Shown: piece after piece, positions 1-5,422 of the stretch
Position numbering within the stretch: the stretch's first letter is position 1
How the letters are laid out: each line of letters opens with the position of its first letter
Source: Methanobacteriota archaeon
GTDB taxonomy: Archaea; Halobacteriota; Halobacteria; Halobacteriales; Halalkalicoccaceae
Direction: 5' to 3'
DNA length: 6,250 nucleotides
NCBI GenBank assembly: GCA_022561895.1
Contig: JADFQH010000187.1
Span: 1-6,250 of the forward strand
Notes under the pieces: generated by a model
The model's input: the letters and a program-made list of their open reading frames with translations, nothing else
The model's database searches: none
Told to the model about the DNA's origin: nothing
Made by a program: the position numbers and the translations under genes

Positions 1-183
1 ATTGAGCGTGGGTGGTATCTTTTTGTGTTCAAGGGCGAGCGACGCTTTGATCAAACTTGCAACTCCGGCTGCGGTATCAAGGTGGCCGATGTTGGTTTTC
101 ACCGAGCCAATCCGACAATAGCCGACACGATCACTGGTCTCGCGGAACGCGCGTGTCAACGCGGAGATCTCGATCGGATCCCC
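1..183 (-). pseudogene. Partial type I polyketide synthase ketosynthase domain, N-terminally truncated, running off the left edge
   Basis: Reading the minus strand from 183 to 1 gives 61 uninterrupted codons matching the C-terminal half of a type I PKS beta-ketoacyl synthase domain. Landmarks in order are GDPIEISALTRAF (the GDPIE after the first catalytic His region), GSVKTNIGHLDTAAGV (the invariant Lys and second active-site His), LIKASLALEH and KIPPTLN. In this family the domain condenses a malonyl extender unit with the acyl chain held on the catalytic Cys. The Cys and first His region should lie upstream at above 183, but homology stops there and the opposite strand becomes a methyltransferase gene, so the domain is truncated. 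The remainder of the protein would lie left of the window. Third codon positions are visibly less GC-rich than in neighbouring genes, suggesting transfer from another lineage. The fold assignment is secure. Whether this is a dead fragment or the edge of a larger PKS cannot be decided here. Confidence 0.87.
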
Positions 184-798
184 GATGACGCTATTGCCTC
201 CTTTGCGGGGGTGGGCTATCACTTCGACCTCGCCGACATCCAGGAGGGCGAAACCGTACTCGATTTGGGCAGCGGCTCGGGCACGGACGCCTTCGTCGCG
301 GCGCTTCAGGTCGGCAACGGGAGCGTGGCCGGGCTGGACATGACCGACGAGCAACTGGAGAAAGCACGAAACTTGGGAGACGAAGCAGGGTTCGAAAACG
401 TGAGCTTCGAGAAGGGCTACATCGAGGAGCTGCCGTTTCCCGACAACTCGTTCGACGTCGTGATCTCGAACGGCGTCATCAACCTTTCTGCCGAAAAGAA
501 CCGGGTGTTCGAGGAGGCGAGGCGCGTCCTCGCGCCCGATGGCCGCCTCGCGCTCTCGGACATCATCAGCGAGACGCGGCTCTCGGAGGGGATCAAGACC
601 GACGCGGACCTCTGGGCGGCCTGTATCGGCGGGGCAGAACAGATCGACGACTATACGAGCGTGATCGAGACGCCCGGCTTCGAAGTCACGGAGATCCGGG
701 AGAACTCCGCATACGAGTTCATCTCCGAGCAGGCACAGGGTGCGTGCGGGAAGTACGGCGTCAAGAGCGTCTCGCTCGTCGCGCCCAAGGTAGCGTAA
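25..798 (+). CDS. Class I SAM-dependent methyltransferase (ArsM/UbiE-like), probably 5'-truncated and fused to foreign sequence
   Basis: From about residue 49 this is a typical haloarchaeal SAM methyltransferase. It has motif I VLDLGSGSGTD (78-88), an acidic motif II Asp (105), ELPFPDNSFDVVISNGVINL (135-154) and a C-terminal LWAACIGGAEQ (197-207). The layout resembles arsenite methyltransferases, and Cys200 sits where ArsM has a metal-binding Cys. The Cys of the NCVINL motif is Gly150 here, so arsenite methylation is doubtful and the substrate is unknown. The GTG start at 25 is the first in-window candidate, but the frame is open to position 1. Residues 1 to about 48 are simply antisense of the ketosynthase fragment at 1-183 and do not resemble this family, whose members normally have a native helix region before the DRIPDD-like segment. 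The real gene probably lost its N-terminus in a rearrangement. It may be expressed as a hybrid, start further in (GTG at 211), or be dead. A cupin gene follows after 33 nt. Confidence 0.8.
   Translation: MFKGERRFDQTCNSGCGIKVADVGFHRANPTIADTITGLAERACQRGDLDRIPDDAIASFAGVGYHFDLADIQEGETVLDLGSGSGTDAFVAALQVGNGSVAGLDMTDEQLEKARNLGDEAGFENVSFEKGYIEELPFPDNSFDVVISNGVINLSAEKNRVFEEARRVLAPDGRLALSDIISETRLSEGIKTDADLWAACIGGAEQIDDYTSVIETPGFEVTEIRENSAYEFISEQAQGACGKYGVKSVSLVAPKVA
171..183. other. Recombination junction between ketosynthase fragment and methyltransferase
   Basis: Ketosynthase homology on the minus strand runs up to the GDP codons at 175-183. Methyltransferase homology on the plus strand begins at about 166-172 (LDRIPDD). 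The bases 171-183 fit both genes, which looks like a crossover at a short shared sequence. The overlap holds a GGATCC, and an AGATCT lies next to it. This is an inference from where the two protein similarities end. Confidence 0.65.
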
Positions 799-831
799 CA
801 AACGGACAACGAACGACAAAACCAACAGACA

Positions 832-1473
832 ATGACAGACAGAACCCAACAGACAACGACGACCAAAACCACACCAACTGACGGCGTACTGCGCCGAACG
901 GTACTGAAAGCAAGCGCAGTCACGGCGGGCACGCTGGGCCTGATCGGGACCGCGACAGGCGACGAACACGACGATGATGAGCACGGGGATCACGACCACG
1001 ATGACGAGGCCTATGAGGAGGCGGCGGACGAGGAAAACGACGATGAGGAGAGCGCAGTCGACGAACCCGATGGCTTCGCGGTCGAGATACTCGCGGAGCA
1101 TTCGCCGTTCGCCGACGACGTAGCCGCGAGGTTTTGCGTCGACTACGCCGACAATGGGGACACTCCCACCGAAGTCGTCGATCTGGAGGACGCATCGAGC
1201 GTCATCGTCGCCGAGGCGACGTGGACGGAAGGAGCGCGCTCGGGCTGGCACCGCCACCCCGGCATGTCGATCGTCACCATGACCGAAGGCGAGATCGAAC
1301 ACACGATGGAGGGCGATTGTGTCCCCCGGACCTACGCGGCGGGAGATGCGTGGATCGATCCCGGCCACGTCCACAAGGCCGACAGCGACGACGGGGCGAG
1401 GGCCTACGTGACGTTCCTCGGCATTCCCGATGGGGAACCGGCGACGGAGTGGGTTCCGCCGGTGGAGTGTTGA
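832..1473 (+). CDS. Tat-exported cupin-domain protein with His/acid-rich linker
   Basis: The 213-residue protein starts with a polar N-region, a twin-arginine motif LRRTVLKA (20-27) and a hydrophobic Ala/Gly/Leu stretch (about 27-43), as expected for Tat export, the main haloarchaeal secretion route. No lipobox Cys is present. Residues 44-80 are almost only Asp, Glu and His, an apparent flexible, possibly metal-binding spacer. Residues about 112-200 form one cupin barrel. Motif 1 supplies His140 and His142 (SGWHRHPG), the usual following Glu is not evident, and motif 2 is DPGHVHKA with His181. A metal-binding or sensing role outside the membrane fits; the substrate is unknown. Cys102, Cys163 and Cys213 could form disulphides or bind metal. 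The ATG at 832 is 33 nt after the methyltransferase stop with no clear TATA box between, so co-transcription is likely. The gene ends 11 nt before the convergent DJ-1/PfpI gene. Confidence 0.85.
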   Translation: MTDRTQQTTTTKTTPTDGVLRRTVLKASAVTAGTLGLIGTATGDEHDDDEHGDHDHDDEAYEEAADEENDDEESAVDEPDGFAVEILAEHSPFADDVAARFCVDYADNGDTPTEVVDLEDASSVIVAEATWTEGARSGWHRHPGMSIVTMTEGEIEHTMEGDCVPRTYAAGDAWIDPGHVHKADSDDGARAYVTFLGIPDGEPATEWVPPVEC

Positions 1474-1484
1474 GGATCGTATCT

Positions 1485-2072
1485 CTATGTTCTGTACAGC
1501 TCTCCGCGTTCGTACTCGAGGGTCGTCGCCACTCGCTCTGCGACCTCTTCGCCGATCTCGCGCTCGACGATCCACAGTGCGAGATCGATTCCTGATGTGA
1601 CGCCGCCCGCGGTCAGGATATCACCGTCATCGACTACTCGGGCTTCGACGACCTCCGCGGCCGTCTCGCGTAGATCATCCAGCGCGCCCGCGTGGGTGAC
1701 CGCGGGTCGCCCGTCGAGAACTCCGGCTTTTTCGACCAACATTGCACCCGTACAGACGGAAGCGAGGGTCGTACCATGACTATGCTGCTCGGCGATCAGG
1801 GGCGGAATCACGTTTCGCTCGTACTCGCCCCACGTCCCGCGCTCGTTTCGGGCGGTCCAGCCCCCGCCGGGTACGACGAGCAGATCCGGCTCGCCGAGTA
1901 CGCTGTCGGGTTCGACCCGGAGTCCGTGGCTTGCGGTCACTCGCTCCGTGGGTTCGTGAGTCACGAGCGATGTCGAGAGATCAGTATCCTTGGCGGCGTT
2001 CTGAAACACCTCGTAGGGGCCGATGGCGTCGAGTTCGTCGAACCCTTCGTACAGCAGGATCTCGATGTTCAT
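1485..2072 (-). CDS. DJ-1/PfpI family protein, isonitrile hydratase-like
   Basis: This 195-residue protein has the full DJ-1/PfpI class I glutamine amidotransferase-like fold. It opens with MNIEILLYEGFDELDAIGPYEVF, where Asp15 corresponds to the conserved acidic residue of isonitrile hydratases. LLVVPGGG (64-71) follows, then the nucleophile elbow ASVCTGAMLVEKAGVLDGR with Cys107. Near the end is DGDILTAGGVTSGIDLALW (149-167), typical of the isonitrile hydratase/GlxA-type branch. No C-terminal AraC DNA-binding domain is present, so it is a stand-alone enzyme or stress protein rather than a GlxA regulator. The exact substrate is not readable from sequence, and glyoxalase- or amidase-like activities are alternatives. 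Length is normal for the family. The ATG at 2072 is preceded 22-27 nt upstream by a TATA-like box, consistent with a leaderless transcript. It is divergent from the ferredoxin gene across 86 bp. Confidence 0.88.
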   Translation of the reverse strand: MNIEILLYEGFDELDAIGPYEVFQNAAKDTDLSTSLVTHEPTERVTASHGLRVEPDSVLGEPDLLVVPGGGWTARNERGTWGEYERNVIPPLIAEQHSHGTTLASVCTGAMLVEKAGVLDGRPAVTHAGALDDLRETAAEVVEARVVDDGDILTAGGVTSGIDLALWIVEREIGEEVAERVATTLEYERGELYRT

Positions 2073-2093
2073 GTGCTCCCTTCGCTGTCGACA

Positions 2094-2099
2094 GTATAG
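2094..2099 (-). promoter_or_regulatory. Probable TATA box for the DJ-1/PfpI gene
   Basis: On the minus strand CTATAC, within ACGACTATACTG, is centred about 25 nt before the ATG at 2072. That is the spacing expected for a leaderless haloarchaeal promoter. Its partner on the plus strand, for the ferredoxin start at 2159, is weaker: only a TTAA at 2129-2132 is at suitable distance. Confidence 0.5.
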
Positions 2100-2158
2100 T
2101 CGTTTCCCGCGCGTCGGATCAAAACGCTGTTAACCCACCCTTCCGTACCCCCGCATAT

Positions 2159-2746
2159 ATGGTAGAAGCCTCCGCGTTCGCCGTCTCGATCGGGGCCTTC
2201 CTCGCTCTCACTGCGGTCGCGTTGCATTTCGCAAAGGGTACCGAACGACCCATCGCCGACGACATCACAGAGGAAGTACTCGAACAGCGCGCCTCGACCG
2301 TCATCGAGACGGACTTCCCCGAGCCGATGAACCGCGCGATCGGCGGCGGTGGCGGGGCTGCCGCGGCCGTCGCCGGCGGCGCGGACGCCGAAGGCGAACT
2401 CGAAGAGGGCGGTGCGGAGGAAGCCTCTGGACCGGGCGACATCCCCGAAGACGAGATCGAGTACTTCGAGATCGAGTTCGCAAAGGAAGGCGAGACCATC
2501 GAAGTCGCGAACAACGAAACCATCTTGGAGGCCGGCGAGGACGAGGGCTGGGACCTGCCGTATGCCTGCCGACAGGGTCAGTGTGTCTCCTGTGGCGGGC
2601 GAGTCGTCGACGGCCCCTCCGAGGACTACTTAGAACACGACAACCAGCAGATGCTCGACGACAACGAGATCGGCGAGGGCTACACGCTGACCTGTGTTGC
2701 TTACCCCCGCGGGGAGTTCACGCTCGAAACCAACGAGACGCCCTGA
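2159..2746 (+). CDS. Membrane-anchored plant-type [2Fe-2S] ferredoxin
   Basis: The 195-residue product has an N-terminal membrane helix (about residues 5-24), a charged helix, and a Gly/Ala-rich then Glu-rich linker (61-100). A C-terminal ferredoxin domain follows (about 101-195). Cluster ligands are Cys137, Cys142, Cys145 and Cys179, in the pattern C-x4-C-x2-C-x33-C, inside YACRQGQCVSCGG and TLTCVAYPRG, which is diagnostic of plant-type ferredoxins. It should carry single electrons at the cytoplasmic membrane, and the partner is unknown. It differs from the abundant soluble haloarchaeal ferredoxin by this anchor and linker. The start at 2159 is chosen because translation upstream in the same frame is Arg-rich antisense of the DJ-1/PfpI gene, whereas the ATG opens directly into the membrane helix. 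The gene is monocistronic or weakly linked to the small gene 50 nt downstream, which has its own TATA-like box. Confidence 0.9.
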   Translation: MVEASAFAVSIGAFLALTAVALHFAKGTERPIADDITEEVLEQRASTVIETDFPEPMNRAIGGGGGAAAAVAGGADAEGELEEGGAEEASGPGDIPEDEIEYFEIEFAKEGETIEVANNETILEAGEDEGWDLPYACRQGQCVSCGGRVVDGPSEDYLEHDNQQMLDDNEIGEGYTLTCVAYPRGEFTLETNETP

Positions 2747-2765
2747 GCGTTCTTCCGGCCCCGTG

Positions 2766-2771
2766 TTTTAC
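2766..2771 (+). promoter_or_regulatory. Probable TATA box for the small gene at 2797
   Basis: TTTTAC ends 26 nt before the ATG at 2797, matching leaderless haloarchaeal promoter spacing. It lies in the 50-nt gap after the ferredoxin stop. Confidence 0.5.
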
Positions 2772-2796
2772 GTTGCAGAGCCGCATACTATTGGCC

Positions 2797-2997
2797 ATGA
2801 AGGTCGTGTTCAAACCTGGAAACACTTACGAGGACGTGAACTGCTTCGATTTCAGGGAGTACGAACGCGGGATCGTCCTCAAAAACGAGGACGGTTACAA
2901 TATGGGCTACGTCCCTCACGAGATCCTCAGCCATATCGAACCACATCCCGAAGAACAGGTTCTGTTCGAGGGTGACAACGCCGAGACAAACACGTAG
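2797..2997 (+). CDS. Small acidic protein of unknown function (66 aa)
   Basis: I do not recognise a named family. The ORF encodes a 66-residue acidic protein beginning MKVVFKPGNTYEDV and ending in a short polar tail. Codon third positions are GC-rich and the predicted beta-strand/helix pattern (VVFKPG, GIVLKNEDGYNMGYV, EILSHIEPH) looks like a folded mini-domain, with no membrane segment. The single Cys16 gives no metal motif. The ATG at 2797 is selected over longer in-frame readings because a TATA-like box lies at about -27 and the upstream part overlaps the ferredoxin gene in another frame. It converges on the minus-strand gene ending at 3014, with a perfect 10-bp palindrome AGTACGTACT (2996-3005) in the gap. 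Confidence 0.7.
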   Translation: MKVVFKPGNTYEDVNCFDFREYERGIVLKNEDGYNMGYVPHEILSHIEPHPEEQVLFEGDNAETNT

Positions 2998-3013
2998 TAC
3001 GTACTCCGAACCG

Positions 3014-3775
3014 TCAGAACCGCTGATAGCGCGTTCTAACCGTTTCATCCGATCCGTCTTCGACCCAGATCATTCCATCGATATACGGGTCGAGACTGTC
3101 ATAAGTGCTGCCGTCGGTCACGTAGAGCTGATAGCCGTCGATCTGTGAGTGAAACGTATTCAGTAGCTGGGCACGCTCCTCAGGGGCGAGGGACCCACTG
3201 AACGCCGTATACGAATCCACGACGAGGTGAAAGCGCTGTGCGGGCGTCGTCGAGAGCGACTCGACCAGTTCGGTGAGCGAGATCGCCGTCCGCTCGATGT
3301 CGCCGTCAGCGGTCGTATAATGAATTGGGATTCGTCGGTAGATATCCGCAATATACTGACCTTTCGAGCGGGTGTCGATGATTCCGATCGCCGCCCGATT
3401 CCCGGAAGCCGTATCCACTTTCCAACTCCGAAGGAGTTCGGTCGCGCTACGTTCAGTCGTGAGGACGATCATCCCATCGACCGGGGGCGTCTCCCGATGG
3501 GCTTGCCGAAGAAACCGTTCTATCCTTCCCGGCCCGCTAACCGTTATCGTCTGTCCGACTTGGTGTATGATCGGCGGCAGCAACCCCTGCGTTTCGCTGC
3601 AATTCTCGTCGTTTGTGGCTCCGTGAGCCACTTCGGAACGATCCCGTCTTGGCATGGAGTCCGACGATCGGACGGGCGGCGGTGTTCCGTCTTGGGTTTG
3701 AGAGGTCGATACAGTCGTTTTCGTCGGGGTCACCGATGCGTTTTCGCGGTCTGAAGGGTTTTGTTCGTTATGCAT
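3014..3775 (-). CDS. Haloarchaeal RecA/KaiC-like fold protein without P-loop (DUF7504-like)
   Basis: The 253-residue product has a disordered Ser/Thr/Pro-rich N-terminus (about 1-65) and an alpha/beta domain (about 66-253). The domain shows DGMIVLTTERSATELLRSW (100-118), AAIGIIDTRS (128-137) and a Walker-B-like hydrophobic run RFHLVVDSYTAFSG (181-194). It ends DGMIWVEDG. This succession is reminiscent of haloarchaeal proteins annotated DUF7504 or as KaiC-like signalling proteins. No Walker A P-loop is visible, so nucleotide hydrolysis is unlikely. A regulatory or signalling role is a guess from family resemblance. The ATG at 3775 is preferred to an in-frame TTG at 3808, as TTG starts are rare in this group. 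No strong TATA box is seen. It is convergent with the 66-aa gene. Confidence 0.7.
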   Translation of the reverse strand: MHNEQNPSDRENASVTPTKTTVSTSQTQDGTPPPVRSSDSMPRRDRSEVAHGATNDENCSETQGLLPPIIHQVGQTITVSGPGRIERFLRQAHRETPPVDGMIVLTTERSATELLRSWKVDTASGNRAAIGIIDTRSKGQYIADIYRRIPIHYTTADGDIERTAISLTELVESLSTTPAQRFHLVVDSYTAFSGSLAPEERAQLLNTFHSQIDGYQLYVTDGSTYDSLDPYIDGMIWVEDGSDETVRTRYQRF

Positions 3776-3893
3776 AATGGAGTTCAGCACCCGCGCAGGA
3801 TTCTTCAAACAGGACTTTCGGAGCCATGACTCGAACGAAGCGCGTCCCGCTTCAGTCGATTATTCGTTGAAAATATCCGGCGAGCAGTTCCAG

Positions 3894-4032
3894 CTACCTC
3901 TCCGTTTCTATGTTCGAGTAGTATGAGTCTTGTCCTTCGAGGTACACGACACCGTACAGCCTGCGACTCCGGCTCTAACGCGATCTCCAACGAAACGCTC
4001 TTCCAATAGATCCGGTCACAACATACAAGCAC
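3894..4032 (-). pseudogene. Possible decayed gene fragment with a frameshift
   Basis: One minus-strand frame reads RIYWKSVSLEIALEPESQ. A second frame, taking over at about 3960, reads LYGVVYLEGQDSYYSNIE and then a stop at 3894-3896. Joined, they look like the end of one small protein broken by an indel. The first frame continues as Arg-rich, non-protein-like sequence after the switch. No family is recognised and a homologue comparison is needed to confirm. Confidence 0.35.
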
Positions 4033-4047
4033 CCCGGCCGTCTCCGA

Positions 4048-4218
4048 TCACATAGACGGCCCGATGAGACCGTCGTGGTTGAGGGCGATATCGAACATCA
4101 TCCGAGAGGCGTTCACGAAGTACTGGACCTGCTTTTGTTGGCCTTCTCGGATGTCATTTTCGACCGCTTCCGTAGAGCAGTCTCCCTTACTGTATCCAAC
4201 GCGGTCTCTGTGGTAGAG
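4048..4218 (-). pseudogene. 5'-truncated coding remnant of unknown family
   Basis: The minus strand encodes YHRDRVGYSKGDCSTE followed by an amphipathic stretch with REGQQKQVQYFVNASRMM and FDIALNHDGLIGPSM, then a stop at 4048. It looks like a genuine protein C-terminus, but no ATG, GTG or TTG lies in frame before it. Further upstream the frame is antisense of the gene at 4255 and its promoter. The likeliest reading is a gene whose 5' part was deleted when the present neighbour arrived. Alternatively it is a short protein starting at an internal GTG. Confidence 0.4.
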
Positions 4219-4223
4219 CGTAG

Positions 4224-4230
4224 TTTTATT
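4224..4230 (+). promoter_or_regulatory. TATA box of the gene at 4255
   Basis: TTTTATT, followed by two more T, lies 25-31 nt before the ATG at 4255. It stands out from GC-rich surroundings and fits a strong leaderless haloarchaeal promoter. Confidence 0.65.
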
Positions 4231-4254
4231 TTCCGGCCGGACGCGTATCCCGGT

Positions 4255-4491
4255 ATGGGCAGTGTTGACAACATCGACGAGATGAAGAGCTATCTGACGC
4301 CGCGTCAGGAAAACGAGGCGACCGCGAGCTACCAGAACACCACGGCGATCGCGTGTCCGGTCTGTGAGGAGTCCTTCGATTCGCTCGTGGTGTGTAAGCG
4401 AAACGAGACCAGCCTCTCGCTCGATACGGTGATGAACCTCTGTACGGTCACGAACGACGACGGCCGGCTCTTTCTGTTCACCCACGAGTAG
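4255..4491 (+). CDS. Small Cys-containing protein resembling haloarchaeal 'flagella cluster protein' (DUF7385-like)
   Basis: The 78-residue product contains CPVCEESFDSLVVCKR (34-49) and, near the end, LCTVTNDDGRLFLFTHE. This CPxC..FD-L-V...FTH outline is shared with small haloarchaeal proteins annotated as flagella cluster proteins or DUF7385. Cys34, Cys37, Cys47 and Cys63 could form a zinc site, although the last two are not in the classical CxxC pair. No archaellum or chemotaxis genes are in the window, so the family name should not be taken as function. The ATG at 4255 is fixed by the TATA box at about -28, rather than the longer in-frame reading from 4075. It converges with uspA, separated by an 80-bp gap holding a hairpin. 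Confidence 0.7.
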   Translation: MGSVDNIDEMKSYLTPRQENEATASYQNTTAIACPVCEESFDSLVVCKRNETSLSLDTVMNLCTVTNDDGRLFLFTHE

Positions 4492-4556
4492 TCGGTTGGA
4501 CAGCGGATCGAGAAATCGGATTGATCCCTGTGACTGCGTCGAACCCCGAAGAACAC

Positions 4557-4574
4557 TGATCCCGACAGGGATCA
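4557..4574. terminator. Hairpin between convergent genes, possible bidirectional terminator
   Basis: A perfect 7-bp inverted repeat, TGATCCC and GGGATCA, with a GACA loop overlaps the stop codon of the minus-strand uspA gene and lies 65 nt after the plus-strand gene end. No T-tract follows on either strand, so archaeal termination here is only a suggestion. Confidence 0.35.
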
Positions 4575-4991
4575 CCTGACGACCGTCACCGGGACGGGCG
4601 ACCGGCGGGTGACCAGCGCCGCGACGTTTCCCAACAACAGCCGTGAGCCGAGATCGCGGCCATGGCCGCCGACTATGACCATGTCGTAGGATTCGGCGTG
4701 TGTTAGGATCTCACGGGACGGGGTTCCGAGCGCTACTATGGTATTAATCTCGGCATCGTATTCGGCAGCCAACTCGTGAGCGCGCTGCAAGACGGTTTCG
4801 GCGCGGCTCTCGGCCGCTTTCGAGGGATCGTCCGCGAGCACCAGTCCGGCCGCCTCCCCCATGAACCACGTCGGAACGCCGACGACGGTTAGCACAGCTA
4901 TCTCGGCGTCAGGGTAGTTCTCGAGCGCGAATTCGAGGGCGTGTTCGGCCATCTCCGAGCCATCCATCGCGACGAGCACGCGGGCGATCAT
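4572..4991 (-). CDS. Universal stress protein, UspA family
   Basis: The 139-residue single-domain protein starts MIARVLVAMDGSEMAEHALE, the usual UspA strand 1 with Asp10 at the nucleotide-binding position. It ends with GGHGRDLGSRLLLGNVAALV and PVPVTVVR. The ATP-binding signature G-x2-G-x9-G is present at Gly108, Gly111 and Gly121, but the next residue is Asn122 where Ser/Thr is classical. It is a cytoplasmic stress or nucleotide-sensing protein of ordinary length. The ATG at 4991 is preferred over one at 5006 because a TATA-like box (5015-5020 on the minus strand) sits 24-29 nt upstream of 4991. A broken small membrane-protein gene on the same strand ends 47 nt upstream. The partner regulated by this protein is not visible. 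Confidence 0.9.
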   Translation of the reverse strand: MIARVLVAMDGSEMAEHALEFALENYPDAEIAVLTVVGVPTWFMGEAAGLVLADDPSKAAESRAETVLQRAHELAAEYDAEINTIVALGTPSREILTHAESYDMVIVGGHGRDLGSRLLLGNVAALVTRRSPVPVTVVR

Positions 4992-5014
4992 ACCACCTGT
5001 AGGCATCGCGCAGC

Positions 5015-5020
5015 GATAAG
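5015..5020 (-). promoter_or_regulatory. TATA-like box for uspA
   Basis: CTTATC on the minus strand lies 24-29 nt before the ATG at 4991. It favours that start over the upstream ATG at 5006. Confidence 0.4.
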
Positions 5021-5038
5021 CTGTCTCAGTGTCCACTC

Positions 5039-5283
5039 TCACCCGACGAACGGAAGGAAAGCGAAGAACGCATACGAGAGAGCGAGCGACACGCTCGGCC
5101 CGATAACCCACATCGAGACGTACTTCGCGACCGCCCGTGGGTTGAACAGTTCTCCCACCTCCAAGACCTCCGGGGGTTCTTCCTCGCCGATCTCGGGGAC
5201 GTGTTCGGGCGTTTCGACGCTGATCTGAACCCGACGAAGACCGATGCGGCGATACCGAGAAGGAGAACTCCGAGGGGATCCAC
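5039..5283 (-). pseudogene. Small two-helix membrane protein gene with an apparent one-base frameshift
   Basis: From a GTG at 5283 the minus strand reads MDPLGVLLLGIAASVFVGF, a clear membrane helix, and then turns Arg/Ser-rich. In another frame from about 5224 it reads ISVETPEHVPEIGEEEPP, FNPRAVAKYV and then a second hydrophobic segment (SMWVIGPSVSLALSYAFFAF), stopping at 5039. Restoring one base between the TTC and AG at about 5225-5227 (for example TTC CAG) joins them into one protein of about 81 residues: helix, acidic loop, helix. Both halves have GC-rich third positions, and a TATA box lies 25-32 nt before the GTG. I recognise no named family. This may be a real pseudogene, a sequencing error, or, less likely, programmed frameshifting, since no classical slippery heptamer is seen. 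Confidence 0.65.
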
Positions 5284-5307
5284 ACCGCATAACTACGCAA
5301 ATCTCAC

Positions 5308-5315
5308 AAAAATAT
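5308..5315 (-). promoter_or_regulatory. TATA box of the frameshifted membrane-protein gene
   Basis: ATATTTTT on the minus strand is 25-32 nt before the GTG at 5283. It supports leaderless initiation there rather than at the ATG at 5290. It lies in an AT-rich 139-bp gap (5284-5422). Confidence 0.55.
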
Positions 5316-5362
5316 GTCTCGTAACCATTGACAGTTATTCAAACACAATTTTCATACGTTCC

Positions 5363-5397
5363 AAAAATTATTTCCGTTGGCCCCGAGATCAGTCTCG
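5363..5397 (-). terminator. Possible terminator after the AbrB-like gene
   Basis: Downstream of the stop at 5423 the minus strand has a 5-bp hairpin CGAGACTGATCTCG (5384-5397), followed after 16 nt by ATAATTTTT. T-rich stretches commonly end archaeal transcripts; the hairpin may be incidental. Confidence 0.3.
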
Positions 5398-5422
5398 ACT
5401 CTGAACACCTGACCATCATCGC

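Larger units (their letters stand above)
3776..4254. other. 479-bp stretch without an intact gene
   Basis: No complete credible gene is visible. Base composition is more AT-rich than the flanking genes. Two minus-strand fragments look like former coding sequence (3894-4032 and 4048-4218, listed separately). The last 30 bases hold the promoter of the gene at 4255. About 3776-3893 shows nothing I can name beyond the upstream region of the minus-strand gene starting at 3775. Confidence 0.55.

Noticed and set aside
651..932. Minus-strand open frame of 93 codons
   Set aside because: It is antisense to the methyltransferase end and cupin start, is Ser/Val/Cys-rich, has no family resemblance and no promoter.
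1134..1595. Plus-strand Arg/His-rich open frame
   Set aside because: Shadow of the cupin gene in another frame; its composition (very Arg-rich) is the usual artefact of GC-rich antisense or off-frame reading.
1742..2158. Upstream extension of the ferredoxin reading frame
   Set aside because: The extension is Arg/Ser-rich and antisense of the DJ-1/PfpI gene; the ATG at 2159 opens directly into a membrane helix.
3227..3754. Plus-strand open frame of 175 codons
   Set aside because: Antisense to the 253-aa protein, Arg-rich, no recognisable motif.
4219..4575. Upstream extension of the minus-strand fragment ending at 4048
   Set aside because: It is antisense to the intact, promoter-equipped gene at 4255 and shows no protein-like pattern, so only 4048-4218 is kept.
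5284..5422. Possible short gene in the AT-rich gap
   Set aside because: Only promoter- and terminator-like signals were found; no start with a credible coding frame.
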